From NCBI GenBank assembly GCA_010015655.1, contig ML976667.1:338523-402522 (forward strand): a stretch of DNA of 64,000 bases, written 5' to 3'. The notes beneath the pieces were generated by a model. That model was given only the letters and a program-made list of their open reading frames with translations. It made no database searches and was not told where the DNA came from. Positions 1 to 10,260 of this stretch are shown piece by piece. The DNA is from Bimuria novae-zelandiae CBS 107.79 (Eukaryota; Ascomycota; Dothideomycetes; Pleosporales; Didymosphaeriaceae). How positions within the stretch are numbered: position 1 is the stretch's first letter; each line of letters starts with the position of its first letter. The position numbers and the translations under genes were made by a program.

Positions 1-246
1 TGAATTGCTGCCTCACGGTTGGCCATTTTGGTAGGGTGGATGTGGAGATATCGCGATTTTTTGAAGGGTGGAGGATTTCTGCGCGGTGTCTCATAACGTT
101 ATCCCCGGGTGTCTCGGAACCCCATGCGCTAGCTTAGGTCCATCCCATCGCTACCCTGTGGTAAGGTGTCAAATAAGGCGGCCGAGGTAATAGTACGAGA
201 CACATGAGCTCTAACATTGGCCTAGATGCCTTCCTGTAAATGCAGC

Positions 247-2177
247 TCATACAATATCAATGACGATCTTGTCACCTTCGGAGAAAGGATCCCTCATGGC
301 AATCTCACGGAACGAAAGAGGCCGACCCGTTCGAACAGCACGACATCGCTGTCATTGCGGTTCGTCGACTTCTTGAGAATAAGCGCGACACGGTGGTATT
401 GATCGCCGACTGCCAACTCTGCCAAATATACTTCATCTAGCCTTCTTCCCCTGCGAGCTTCATGTCCTTCAAAGTTTCCGGCAATGTCATAATCCATGAT
501 GGTATTGGTCGACCAACAAAATTTTGTGGTCATGCGACCGTCGACAAGCATTTAGAGCTGATAATCAGGGCATAACGGATCCGAGTCGTGATGGAGTTCG
601 GCGCACAAGACAGAGGTTCGCACCCGGAGGATGCCCTTGGACACCCCGCCATAGATATGCTCAGTGCGCAATTCGCAGCAGCAATCCATTATTTCTGCTT
701 TTGCTTCAAGGAGTTTGCATTCGCGTGAGAAGAATTTTACATCGTTCTCATACGCAGCCCAAGATCACGATGGTGCCCTGGGGCCCTGTGATTCTTGGTA
801 GGGCATGGGATGGATCCAGTAGTACCATTTAAGCTGACTCAACAGATCATTCTTCCAGAGGCCAGCCAGGTACGTGCCAGGGTCGAAAGTATTGCAGACA
901 ATGGTTTGAAACTGTTCCGCAATCCCTGACAGTGCTGGAAATATATCTTCCTTGAACGTCACACAACAGCAAGAATATTCCTTGACGATATCCTGCCACA
1001 TCTCAAAGGCTTCTCTGGTAGATGAAGATTTCAGTTCAGTCTGCCATTGAGTTCCAGTTGAACGGAAGTTATCCGGTCTGGAATAACGAAACATGGGACT
1101 GTTGCAGACAGACTTCTCGTTGCGGACAGACTTCTCGTTGCGGACAGACTTCTCGTTGCGGACAGACTTCTCGTTGCAGACAGACTTTTCACGACATTCC
1201 CACACAACCTCACAGGTTCAAAAATGGGTCATACGTCGCGATAAGAGTCTTTCTTGAAACGTCCAGGCACGAGACATCAGAGGCCAGGAAGTACTATCCT
1301 CGGGGAGGTGCTGAGTGACCATGGGTCGTGCGAATTGCTCTACCCGGAATGTATACTCGACTGTATCGGAGGGAGGCCCCGCAGGTCTATTAGTCCAGAT
1401 ATATCTTTGGTATGGACGAGAAATGGAGTCACGGGCTAAAAATAAGACATCAGAACGTTGTACTGGAAGATCGCGATCACGGAAGCACCCTTCCGTGTGG
1501 TTCTTGGAAGCTGAAGCTGCAATCGTAACATGAGCGTTGCTGTAGACTTTGCCCATGCTTGCGGCTTCGCCTGCCCAGTCTTTACTGTCGTCCTGTATGA
1601 TACACAGAGAGTCGATCCAGTGGTATAGGATCCCCAGTTCTCGACAAATTTGAATCGCATCCTGGAACGTTTTGGGTATAATGCTCCAAGGTATCCCTTG
1701 GCTCCGTTATTTGATTGTTGCGTGGGTCGTCGTAAGAGGTTGGTATCTGCCAGCCCGTACCTTTACTACGTCCTGTTCTCAGAGTCTCCACGCCTTCTCT
1801 AAAGAGGGTTAGCGTCCGCTTGCTCCACCGTGTAGATAAACACCACCATCGGTAGATTAATCAATCACGATACTGCTCACTTGCTACCCTTGAGAGTATC
1901 CACCCCAGCAATGTGGCAAGCAGGCATAAGGAGTAAAACTCGTACTCGCATTTGTCTCAATCAGAGACACACTGTGCTCCGACGAGCCTACCGCAATTAT
2001 GCGCCGTGGGAGGTACGAAATGTCTTGCTCCGTACACGTAGGATATTCGTCGACACAGCGGTGAAGACAGCCGCGAATATATGCGATTGTCTGTTCTGCC
2101 ATTGTGGCCTTCGGGGGTGCATTATTAATTGGCTCCGACAGAAAACCGGAGGAAGCTGCACCAATTAGACCGATCAC
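247..2177 (-). pseudogene. HET-domain heterokaryon-incompatibility protein, decayed
   Basis: HET-domain proteins trigger cell death after fusion of incompatible hyphae. Read on the minus strand, the hallmarks appear in order: CWGG (about 1,900), PLTTT then GIPWSIIPKTFQDAIQICRE and WIDSLCIIQDD (1,740-1,590), VYSNAHVTIAAS (about 1,550), SRAWTFQERLLSRR (about 1,235), WECRE, PALSGIAEQFQ, YLAGLW and a C-terminal ERVGLF-like segment. The frame is unbroken by indels from about 1,745 to about 320 but holds four stops: TAA 1707-1709, TGA 1218-1220, TGA 765-767 (the second W of the usual RAPSWSW) and TAA 552-554. All can be reached from sense codons by G:C-to-A:T transitions. A probable indel near 305-320 shifts the last residues, whose stop would be at 247-249. 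A likely intron lies at about 1,748-1,886. The family call is firm; loss of function is inferred from the stops. Confidence 0.85.
1101..1190. repeat. 18-bp minisatellite, five units
   Basis: Five tandem copies of an 18-bp unit (GTTGCGGACAGACTTCTC with small variants) lie inside the HET pseudogene. The unit length is a multiple of three, so on the minus strand it encodes a repeated hexapeptide (NEKSVR) just after the conserved WECRE segment, without changing frame. The middle three units are identical; the first and last carry one or two differences. Confidence 0.9.
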
Positions 2178-2224
2178 GTAGTCCGACAGACTTCTTACCG
2201 GTAAGAGAAACTATTTCTTTGACC

Positions 2225-2689
2225 CTATACTGGCGGACATTGGCTTTCATTCTTCATTAAGAACTTGAATATTGTGTTAAATTTTGTGTCTTCAACCTCC
2301 ATGCAGGCATTAGGTGTCCACAAAACCCATGGTATGTCCGGATACGACCGTCGTACAGCCTGGCATAAGACCTCGCAACGGAAATAGCTGTATCTCGACT
2401 TTTCGAGAATTGGGAGTGGTATTTCTCGGGGACCGATACTACCGCACGCTTCGCACGAGCTCTCCTTTCGTTGGTTGTCGAATAATGTGAGAGCTAGTGA
2501 TCCATACGCATAAGGAAGAAATTGAGAATTGTACTTGTTGTTGTATTGGGTGAAGCTACGAACAGTAGGTATACATGAGTGGCTGTAAACAGCGCTAGTG
2601 TAGGATGGGTAGTCGCATCTCAACACAGGTGAGGCGCCACTGCAAGTGGGGAAAGGGAGACTCCAAACCATGACAAATAACGGAAGCAT
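2225..2689 (-). other. Possible N-terminal coding stretch of the HET gene
   Basis: An open frame of about 154 codons lies immediately upstream of the recognisable HET core but in another phase, so an intron would be needed to join them. It contains a CxxC pair (SSCEACG) and an aromatic-rich segment, which loosely resembles the variable N-terminal regions of HET proteins. No diagnostic motif is present; it could equally be non-coding. Confidence 0.2.
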
Positions 2690-3117
2690 GGAACCAAGAT
2701 TGTTCTTTGACAGCTTCTCCGCTATGTCCTCCTAGTGAAACTCCCACGACATCGCAAGCTGAGTGGATATGTGACTAGGTAAAGAGAACGCACTTGCAAG
2801 TGGCCGAAAGACTGTCATGGGCTACAAGACGAAGTCCAGAGTACGTCCTTACCCCGCGTTCGTGTAACACCGGTACTGGAGCAGCTCAGCAACTTAAATG
2901 ACGCGATGCACTACAACTGTCGTGCCAGTCTATTTATCTCTGCAGTTGCGTCACAAGGATTAGCGATTTGTAACAGCCTGTTTAGAAATATCTTCATCTC
3001 TACGCGGCATAGATGAACCAACAGAATCGCCCCCTAACTGTAGAGTAAGTAGGTTTACAGTCTCCTCAGAATACTAACAAAAAAGAATGAAAAAGATTAT
3101 TTCGTGAAGAACCATGT
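2690..3117. other. Intergenic, nothing recognised
   Basis: No coding frame with recognisable motifs. The only functional-looking item is a short T run (minus strand, about 3,090-3,095) some 23 nt beyond the tRNA-Tyr 3' end, a plausible Pol III terminator. Confidence 0.4.
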
Positions 3118-3203
3118 TCTCCGCTCCCAGAATCGAACTAGGGACCTTTCGATTACAACAGATATTACAGTCGAACGTGATAAACCAACTACACCAAGCG
3201 GAG
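3118..3203 (-). tRNA. tRNA-Tyr (GTA) with 11-nt intron
   Basis: The minus strand folds into a full cloverleaf. The 7-bp acceptor stem (CTCCGCT with AGCGGAG) begins with C1-G72 and ends in discriminator A73, as in eukaryotic tRNA-Tyr. The anticodon stem is TTCGA/TCGAA and the T arm carries TTCGATT. The anticodon GTA is at 3168-3166. An 11-nt canonical intron sits after position 37 (3164-3154); nuclear tRNA-Tyr genes normally carry an intron here. Mature length without CCA would be 75 nt. It is divergent from the tRNA-Ala gene about 700 bp away. Confidence 0.9.
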
Positions 3204-3899
3204 CGATGCGCTTAGTAAGCGCGCTTGATGGCAATAGTTTCAATTTTGTGATATATATCCATGCATTGGAAATGAAGCGTAGGCTGTGGAAACCCCAAAA
3301 TCACCTGCTTCGGAACTCATCGACTTATAAGGTAGAGCACATTAGCGAAGGATTACAATAGCGCATAGGCTCCACAATTTTGGAGCTCTGTGGTGGGCAA
3401 GTTGAAATAGGCGAAGCGCTCCCACGGCCGCCCGAGCTTTACAAACCTTAGAGTTATGGAGTACAAGTGCATACCCCAGGATAAAAAGTTATAAGTATTC
3501 ATAATTAGCCCGAGACTTGATTCTACAAGCATCGATATAAGAATTGCAATAAGTCTCTGTGCAATAAACTATCAAGAGGGGTTACTTCTAGCCGCAAGGA
3601 CAAGATTTCCTAAGTCTGCAGGATAACAAGTCACTACATCTTATCCTAGTAGCAATCCCAGCCATTGCGCATAATAAGTTCTAACAAACATCGGAATATT
3701 GTGTGGTGCGTGCCCCGCGAACGTCTCCCTCAAAGCGTGCAAAAATTCGCGGAGTGGAGACTAGCGCGGGGCCACCCAACACCTTCCCCCTCCCTACAGG
3801 ACTGGTTCGTCATGCGCACACCACCACTTCTCCCTCTCTCAACAGATGTGCTATCTAAATAAATGTGAAAATCTAATTCTTAGTCATCAACATACAACA
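3204..3899. other. Spacer between two divergent tRNA genes
   Basis: No recognisable gene. Several short open frames exist but none has family motifs. The stretch would contain the upstream regions of both divergently transcribed tRNA genes. Confidence 0.4.
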
Positions 3900-4040
3900 G
3901 GGCTTGTGGTTTAGGGGTATAATGTAAGCGTCGCTCACCTCGACTTCTCTCACGCAATTAACTAACATCTATAGGTTCGCTTCGCATTATCTATCAAATG
4001 TGTCTGCGAAAGGTCCTGGGTTCGATTCCCAGCAAGTCCA
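3900..4040 (+). tRNA. tRNA-Ala (CGC) with two introns, one non-canonical
   Basis: The ends pair as GGGCTTG/CAAGTCC with a G3-T70 wobble, the alanine identity element, and discriminator A73. The T arm is CTGGG-TTCGATT-CCCAG (4016-4032), and a TTTTT Pol III terminator follows at 4041-4045. The anticodon stem TTCGC/GCGAA (3976-3980, 4006-4010) encloses TTCGCA, giving anticodon CGC at 3983-3985 and an 18-nt canonical intron at 3987-4004. Between the D arm (ends 3923) and the anticodon stem lies an extra 51-nt segment, annotated separately. With both introns removed the cloverleaf is complete. Box A (about 3907-3917) and box B (about 4019-4029) are intact. A tRNA-Pro reading was considered but both anticodon and G3-T70 favour Ala. 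Whether the gene is expressed cannot be seen. Confidence 0.8.
3924..3974 (+). other. Spliceosomal-type intron-like insertion in tRNA-Ala
   Basis: This 51-nt segment starts GTAAGC, contains ACTAAC (3961-3966) and ends CTATAG, with 8 nt between the branch-type A (3965) and the terminal AG (3973-3974). These are the consensus signals and usual size of a fungal pre-mRNA intron. Exact removal restores tRNA position 26 next to the anticodon stem. A G lies at each side (3924 and 3975), so the boundary could slip by one base; GT-AG fixes it as given. Removal by the spliceosome is inference. Confidence 0.7.
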
Positions 4041-4683
4041 TTTTTGCACATGCAGGAGCCATGTGTTAGGCATGCTCTTCTTTTTGCACTTATTATAATA
4101 CACTTGTGCAGAAGGAGGCTACACTACGTGGTAGTTATTTTTTGTACGATTAGGGGTGGGAAAGGGAAGGTTTTATAAACTCGCTAGCTTAATAAGTTCG
4201 TTATATATAGCTATCAAGTTTGTTAAGGAGTGTAAGAAGCGAAGTTCGTCCAAAAAGCCCAGACCTTATCCATAATCGCAGTGTGGGTGGTAAGACTATG
4301 GAGCTGCAGCTGCATGTATGATCACCATTGATATTCCAAACCAAAACTGATGTGGACATAATCAGGTACAATTTGAAAATAAAAAAGTGTAAGCCCACAA
4401 GGAATAAGAAAAAGAAAGCACAAAACAAAACAAGATTTGTAAAGGAGGGGAAGAAGTGAAGCGTTGGGTAAGTGGTCCAGAGATCTGTTGAAGACTCGGG
4501 GCTTTAAAATTTGCAGGATTGAAGCAACTTGGTGGGGGGGCAGTAGAGAGAATCGTCCAAGGGCCAGCTCTCCCTTGTTCTTTATTGAAGTAAGGACACT
4601 TGTGATGAATAAACAGTGAATGTGTTGATATACTCGTTCTCAGAGACGTATTAGAGACATCGTGCTCTAAGTAGTCCTGACGT
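4041..4683. other. Gene-free stretch
   Basis: Holds the tRNA-Ala terminator at its left edge and A/T-rich runs around 4,130-4,440. No open frame with recognisable protein motifs was found on either strand. Confidence 0.35.
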
Positions 4684-4923
4684 TTAACGTCCTTCAATGT
4701 TTCGAGAGGTAGCGTCCCGTAAAGCGTCGTGATTGGTTGCGTCAATGGCGGTCCTTGAATCTGCGAGTTGCTGTGCACGGTGCGCTTCTTCTGCCAGGCG
4801 TTGTTCGAGCTCGTATTCGGACCAAGTCTTATTCATGCTGGGGTCCGGAATCCAGATATCGTCACGGTGAACATCAAGTCTTTCGAGGTCCTTGAAGTGT
4901 AGTAGTTCCCGGCCTTTAACCAC
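4684..4923 (-). other. Possible exon, unknown protein
   Basis: A 79-codon frame predicts a charged helical segment rich in E, R, A and Q (around EYELEQRLAEEAHRAQQ), typical of a short coiled coil. It lies on the same strand as, and just downstream of, the hypothetical gene at 5,075-5,894 and could be its last exon or a separate small gene. Upstream in-frame stops mean any longer gene would need an intron. Confidence 0.25.
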
Positions 4924-5074
4924 GGATGATACGAATTCATCCTGTCCGTGCCTAGCTTAGGCTTGAACTGGACAGGTTGTACAGCAAGTGTGTTGGACCA
5001 GTTAGGAGGCATCAGGGGTCGGCAGGATCGTAGCCCTTAGGGGCCTCATACGGCCATGGCTGGTTCGGATCAGG

Positions 5075-5894
5075 TCATTTCATCCATTTGCCCTCTTGTG
5101 GATCAAGCAGGCGGATTATCTTCTTGTCGACGTTCATACCCAGGCAGGCGGGGCATTCCGACAAGAGAAATATGTCGGTAGAGGCTCTACCGGCGACGGT
5201 ACCTATGGGGTCCATGTCTTTCTGCGCAAGGACCCAGTCATTGGTTGGCTCAGCCAGCAGGATTTTGCAGGCGAGTTTTTCCGGATCGCCATCGTTGTCG
5301 ATGGCACGTTTCTTTGCGAAAGGGCACATGTAACCTCTCGCACATGGGTCAATGAACCACGCCCAGTGGGACTTTCCAGTTTCGCGAGTACGGTCCTCGG
5401 CGCCATCTTTGTCTTTTATGCGATGTTTGAGACAGCCTTGGCCACTGATGATGCGGATCTCGCAGTGACAGTATCCCCAGTAAGGCTCGTTCATGGCTTT
5501 GTACACATCTAGAAAATCTTCTCGTGAACGAGCATTGCTGACGATCTCATCCTTCTCTTCTTTGGACAAGTTCTTGCACGCACTAATGCCTATCTTAAAT
5601 TGGTATGAATGGATCGTATCGGAGCCTTCCCAGTCCGTAGGAATTGAAGGGTGATATGTTTTGGCCTGATCGAACCACTTCGGATTTACGCACACGGGAG
5701 ACACGTTCTAAATATCCCCTGGCTGTTTGTTATAGTCTTTGCTGTCATACTTAGCTAACTTCTTTCGTGACTGTCGGTGATATGGCCACTTACTGTTTCA
5801 TGTCGCTATGACAATTAGGCACGAAGGGAAGGTCGTTTCCAACTTCTGGACCGGGGACATAGCCCGATGCTTCAGCACTTTGTTTTGGAGGCAT
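5075..5894 (-). CDS. Hypothetical cysteine-containing protein, gene model uncertain
   Basis: The main open stretch (5,704-5,075) encodes about 209 residues with spaced cysteines (CHCE, GCLKHR, PCARGYMCPF, CPACLG), possibly zinc-binding or disulfide-forming, and it resembles no family I recognise. It has no ATG at its upstream end and is preceded by an in-frame TAG within a good 3' splice site, so an upstream exon is likely. A candidate exon begins at an ATG (5,894) with sequence MPPKQSAEASGYVPG and runs to a GTAAGT donor at 5,793. However, the phases of these two pieces do not join cleanly, so either the donor differs or the gene is damaged. The strand is favoured because it carries the longest frame and the best splice signals. 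Confidence 0.4.
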
Positions 5895-7923
5895 CTTGGG
5901 AGACGACGGGGTTAAGGTCGTTGTATGAATGACGAACGAGGTAGATCGATCTCGAGAACTGGCGCTAATGTTATTTGGTGATCCCTAGATCAGGCTTTGG
6001 AGCTGGTGGGTGAGAGACAACGAAGCAGTAGCATCAAGGCTCAAATTTATACTTGTTCGGAGTCATGACTGTCTATGCCGAGGCCCACTTCTTGTTTCGT
6101 GTGAATATCCCGTGGCAAAAAAAAAGAGAAGGACGAAGGTCGTCTAGGTGATGACCCCCAGCGCATGGATGCGGTGCTAAGGCTTCGGCTCTGCGATTCC
6201 CACTGGAGACAAGCTCACTTATGGATGTTAGCGTCAGTGTGACTAGATTGTTCAAGCTAGCTTTGTGCGATGCCCATTCAGCTTCTTCAAATTCCCGAAG
6301 ACTGAAACAGTATTGAGAAGTCATTCTAGTGTTTAGAGAAAGACAGCGCGGGTTAGGGATTCATGACCTGTAGAATCGGTAAGACAGACCAGCACCACGT
6401 TGGGCGCGGCCACTGACCCGGACATAATAACGCATTCTCAAACGTCGATGGTTTTTCGTCCAAGCTCAGGAATGAGGCTGAAACACAGAGCGATGCCTTC
6501 CCGACGATGGGAGCTACCGGCACATAGCATCCTGCACAACGAGCAGTGCTCAAAGGTACGACAAAACTGGAAATCTATATGTAAGTAAAGTTCGAGTGAC
6601 GAAGATGTGATTAGACGAAACCGATGTGCTTATCTTTTAATAATAACGCACTAGAGAGAGCTGACCTGCGTGGTGACCAACCGGTCGAAGTGACATGTAA
6701 TCCGCAACATCGTTCGTCTGTGAGAAGCGGTACGAACTGGCCCTATAAGGGGCCGCCAAATCTTAGCTTGCAATCTTGAGCAGTGAACTGTATTCCTCGA
6801 GGAGAACTACCACCGGGACGACGTATTTTGTAACCATCTTCTTCCCAATAACGGGCGCTTTGACTCCAGCAGCCCTTCTTCCGGACAATAAACCTGCGCG
6901 GACAAATGTTCCGGAGATCGATCTGCGCACTACCAACATATTCCCGAGAGAATCCAGTAGCAGAAACACAAAGCCGAGCTGCATCAGTCTTCAGAAGGCC
7001 CACGCGGTGTGAGACCTAGGCGGCTCAACCGCTCAACATGGTCCCCAGCTTGATCCACGCAAGGAACTACAGGGTCCTATCACCGCTAGTCTCCGTATTC
7101 CCCGCAACTTCGAAGCGAGTGTTCCACTATCCGGGCTCCTGGGACTAACACGGACAAAAAACAGACCTCGAGTGTGACACTAGTCGGCTTAACATTGCTG
7201 TCACAGCCCAACCGTCGGCACAGTTACATGCGAGGTTGTGGGTTCCCCTCCAGAACTAGTTGTTGACTGCACCAGGGAAACACTTAGCTTGATCGCCCGG
7301 TCTACCAAATCCCAGCTCTTGACTCCCCAGCATTAGGTGGCGGTGATGCCTCCGGGAAGAATATGCAGTGTGACGCGTTGCCAATCTGGGCCTTGTAAGT
7401 AGTGCACGTGGAATGGCAGGTCGCGAGGTTTGGCAAGAGCGATGTAATGACAATGGTGCCGGACTGCCCGCACGCTTTGAATGCAACACTTGATTTGATA
7501 CAGTCATTATCATTGCTTATGCAAACGTGTGTAGGAAAGGCCGCCCGAGAAGATATCACTGCGTCAGAAGGGAGCCTACACGCGCGTTAGCTCCTTCCGC
7601 GTTGGCCGTCACATTGCAAGTAAATACGCACCTTCCACAACAAAAGTGCCAAGAAATACAGGCAACCTTAATCCATCCACGTTCCCAACTCTGTCTAGAG
7701 ATTCATTCGTCTTTCGAGCGGCAAACATCTTCATGTTTGGGTACAGGGTGTATCTGCGGAAGAATGCCAATCTGGTTTTGAACATATCGGCATCTAGCAG
7801 CCATATTAACTTGATTCATAGACTCATGAAGTGGGTATCTCAATAACCGCCTCCCGCAATCAAATGCCCAACCGCGCAATACTCCCTGCTATGCAAAGCT
7901 CCCCACTTCTCATCACGACCATT
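5895..7923. other. Gene-poor interval
   Basis: Only short, mutually overlapping open frames (up to about 86 codons) with no motif, signal peptide or codon pattern that I can support. Base composition is normal, unlike the transposon tracts. It may hold promoter and 3' regions of the flanking genes. Confidence 0.35.
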
Positions 7924-8898
7924 CTATAAATCGATCAAGTCCGGTTCGCCCGAGCCAACGCCCCTCAGCAGCACAATCATGTTCCCTGTCTGGCACGGCT
8001 CGCCGATCTTTTCGCCAAACTTCAGCAGCCGGCCGCCCTCGACGTGGAACACCCTGAGCTTCTCTTCCTCGCCACCACCCCTGTTGTTCACATTTTGTAC
8101 TTGGAGCGCCTTCGCTGACATATCCAGCACACGCCCCACGGTCCACTCCTTGTTGTAGTAGAACTTTCCGGTCGGGTATTTCGCTTTCGTAGTGTCGGCG
8201 CTCGCCTCGACGTACAGATACACGCGCTTGTCTTGCGGTATGGAGGCGTCGCCTTTTGCTGTCCGCTTCAGCTCGTTCGTGGTGGCCAGGGCTTCCCGTG
8301 CGGCAGAGGAGCTCTTAGATCCCATGCCGAGGAAGCCCGACTTCTTCGGTTGTTGTTTCGCCGCGTCCTTCGCTCGCTTCTCTTCAGCCCACACCTTGAG
8401 TTTAGCAAGAGCCGACAGGCCCCGGTCTCGGTGCTGCTGTAACGCGCCTAACCGGGCACCTGCCGGCTTCACATTCTTGCAGTCGTGATCCTCTGGAAAG
8501 CGGTGCGGTAAGCAGTAACTTCGGTTACAGGTGGAGCATTGGTTCGCGGGCATGCGCGATGTGTTGATGAGAGTTTTGCACGTCTTCTCGTAGCATTGTT
8601 GGTCATGCGAGTATAGCGAGGGCTTGTCGGACAAGGCGCTGAGAGGTGTGTTGTCCCGGCCATTCCGCCGGCGTGCCCAGTCGCCTTCCTTGGGGCATTT
8701 GTGTGCAAGTTCGGAGCGGTGATCTAGGCAGTACGTTCCATGGCAGGATTCGCAACGGAAGGGGAGAAAGTCGAGGACATGACAATAGGGCATCTGGCAG
8801 TGCGCCCCAATGTCTTCGACGTCGCGCTTCATTTGCGTGTAGCTCGTATCTGTGTTGCTTGGTGGTGTGGACGCCATGATGGATGAGACGGAGGACAA
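7924..8898 (-). CDS. AN1-type zinc finger protein, CUZ1/ZFAND1-like
   Basis: The 324-residue intronless protein carries two AN1 zinc fingers (about residues 34-69 with CQMPYC, CESCHGTYCLDH and HKC; about 102-140 with CYEKTC, CSTCNRSYCLPH and HDC). A basic helical middle follows, then a C-terminal ubiquitin-like region (about 225-320). This order matches yeast Cuz1 and animal ZFAND1. Those proteins bring Cdc48/p97 and the proteasome to damaged ubiquitinated proteins and stress granules, notably under arsenite. An alternative start is Met8. The gene is the last intact one before the mariner-type element, whose end is about 210 bp away. The family call is firm; the stress role is by homology. 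Confidence 0.88.
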   Translation of the reverse strand: MSSVSSIMASTPPSNTDTSYTQMKRDVEDIGAHCQMPYCHVLDFLPFRCESCHGTYCLDHRSELAHKCPKEGDWARRRNGRDNTPLSALSDKPSLYSHDQQCYEKTCKTLINTSRMPANQCSTCNRSYCLPHRFPEDHDCKNVKPAGARLGALQQHRDRGLSALAKLKVWAEEKRAKDAAKQQPKKSGFLGMGSKSSSAAREALATTNELKRTAKGDASIPQDKRVYLYVEASADTTKAKYPTGKFYYNKEWTVGRVLDMSAKALQVQNVNNRGGGEEEKLRVFHVEGGRLLKFGEKIGEPCQTGNMIVLLRGVGSGEPDLIDL

Positions 8899-9107
8899 TG
8901 TTATAGGAATGCTAAATTAGTAGGGAACGCCGCTGAGAAATAGGTCGTGTATTGAGAAGGCACCAGAAGGCGGCGAGGCTCAGGCACCAGAGCTGACGCC
9001 TCGCGCTGACCGAAAGTTCGTCGGAATTTTCGAGATGTAATTCCGATGAGGCGCGAGACCAAGGCCCAAGGCGGAAAAGCGGCTCGTGACTAAGCAGAGC
9101 ACACTTA

Positions 9108-9175
9108 ACGTGTTCCACCAGTCAGTGGGACACACCAGTCAGTGGGACACCCTACTAAAACTAACGCGGCTTTCT
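9108..9175 (+). repeat. Outer left inverted-repeat fragment of mariner-type element
   Basis: Two tandem copies of a 17-bp motif (CACCAGTCAGTGGGACA) are followed by CCCTACTAAAA and GATAGCT. The same layout, inverted, ends the element at 22,102 (CACCAGTCAATGAGCCA then CACCAGCCAGTGAGCCA, CCCTACCAAA, GATAGCT). The rest of this arm continues at about 18,190. Confidence 0.7.
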
Positions 9176-9599
9176 GCACGATAGCTTAATAATATAATAA
9201 TTAAATTTAATATAGAAAGATTAATATAATAGCTATAATCTCTAGGTATACTAAGTCCTTCTATAGTCTTACTTATAGTAACTACATGTAGGTGGTGCTC
9301 GAGATCGTCCTGCACGGTCCTCCTGCTCTACCTGCTAGAGCACCCTTCTAGCCTTTATAACTAGCCTTTGACCTTCCTTAGCTTATAGAGTCCCTCTAGA
9401 GGTAATATACTATCTACGTCTATTTTATTTTTATTTATAATAATAATTAGTAGCCTATAGCTTCTTAACTTCCTTACTAAGATAGTTACTAAGTTTATTA
9501 TAAGCTAATAGCCTTTAATAAGCTATATAATAGCTTAGCTTATAGCGCTCTAAAACTATTACTATAGATAATTACGTATAAGCCTAGCCTACTGCTTAA

Positions 9600-10260
9600 C
9601 CTAAGTAGTATAAGGCGTCTTAGCTATCTATGCTGCCTTAGTGCCTGCTACTATCTCTGGTGGTGATGGTGTCCTAACTATAGTCAGGTATGAGAGGACC
9701 TAATCTGGACAGGAAAGCACTAGCCCTGTTGCTTAAAAGCCAGCCTTGATGTTCTGCTCTGTGAAGACAATCCTACGTACGCGTGGGTAGATTGATAGGA
9801 ACTCCTCCTTGTCTACATAGTAGATACCTTGTCAGGCAAGCTCAGCAACCTCATGTCTATACGCTATCTTGACAGGTGAGAAATAGCTAACATCTAGAGG
9901 CTATAAGAGATGGCTTGTATAGGCAGACATGCAGAGACTAATAATCCTATATACCTTATAGTACTAATTAAACTTAGGGGTAGCGTAGTTACTATAACTA
10001 TTTAAGATAAGTAATCGCTAGATACCTACTATATAAAACTTTATATACTAATTAAAGTATTCTAGCTAGGCAAGCCTAAGGTTATTTATTATTTAGCTAT
10101 TATTACTAATAGCTAGTACCTAACTAGTAGGTAGGTTAGTATACTAGCTAGCCTAGTTATTACGAGCTTAAGGAACCTGGACTATAGTACTATAATAATT
10201 AAAGATAGATAGAGGAAGGTGAATAAGGTTATGCTATAGCTAGCCTATAAGGACTCGCGG
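9600..10260 (-). pseudogene. pogo-type transposase C-terminal relic
   Basis: Minus-strand translation, read through many stops, gives the signature C-terminal half of a fungal pogo/Fot1 DDE transposase: a LLILDGY-like catalytic stretch, then CMPAYTSHLLQPLDVSYFSP, a KEEFLSIYPRVR segment and a terminal LTIVRTPSPP region. The N-terminal half is missing; a short stretch of more normal composition (about 10,260-10,393) and then the Copia element follow instead. Composition is AT-rich with stops from C-to-T and G-to-A changes. Confidence 0.6.

Noticed and set aside
1101..1190. CRISPR-like repeat array
   Set aside because: Units are contiguous 18-mers without spacers in a eukaryotic gene; it is a minisatellite.
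765..1205. Independent 146-residue gene on the minus strand
   Set aside because: It is one open segment between two nonsense codons of the HET pseudogene, in the same frame as the flanking HET motifs.
3900..4040. tRNA-Pro identity
   Set aside because: The D-arm style resembles Pro, but anticodon CGC, the G3-T70 pair and A73 indicate alanine.
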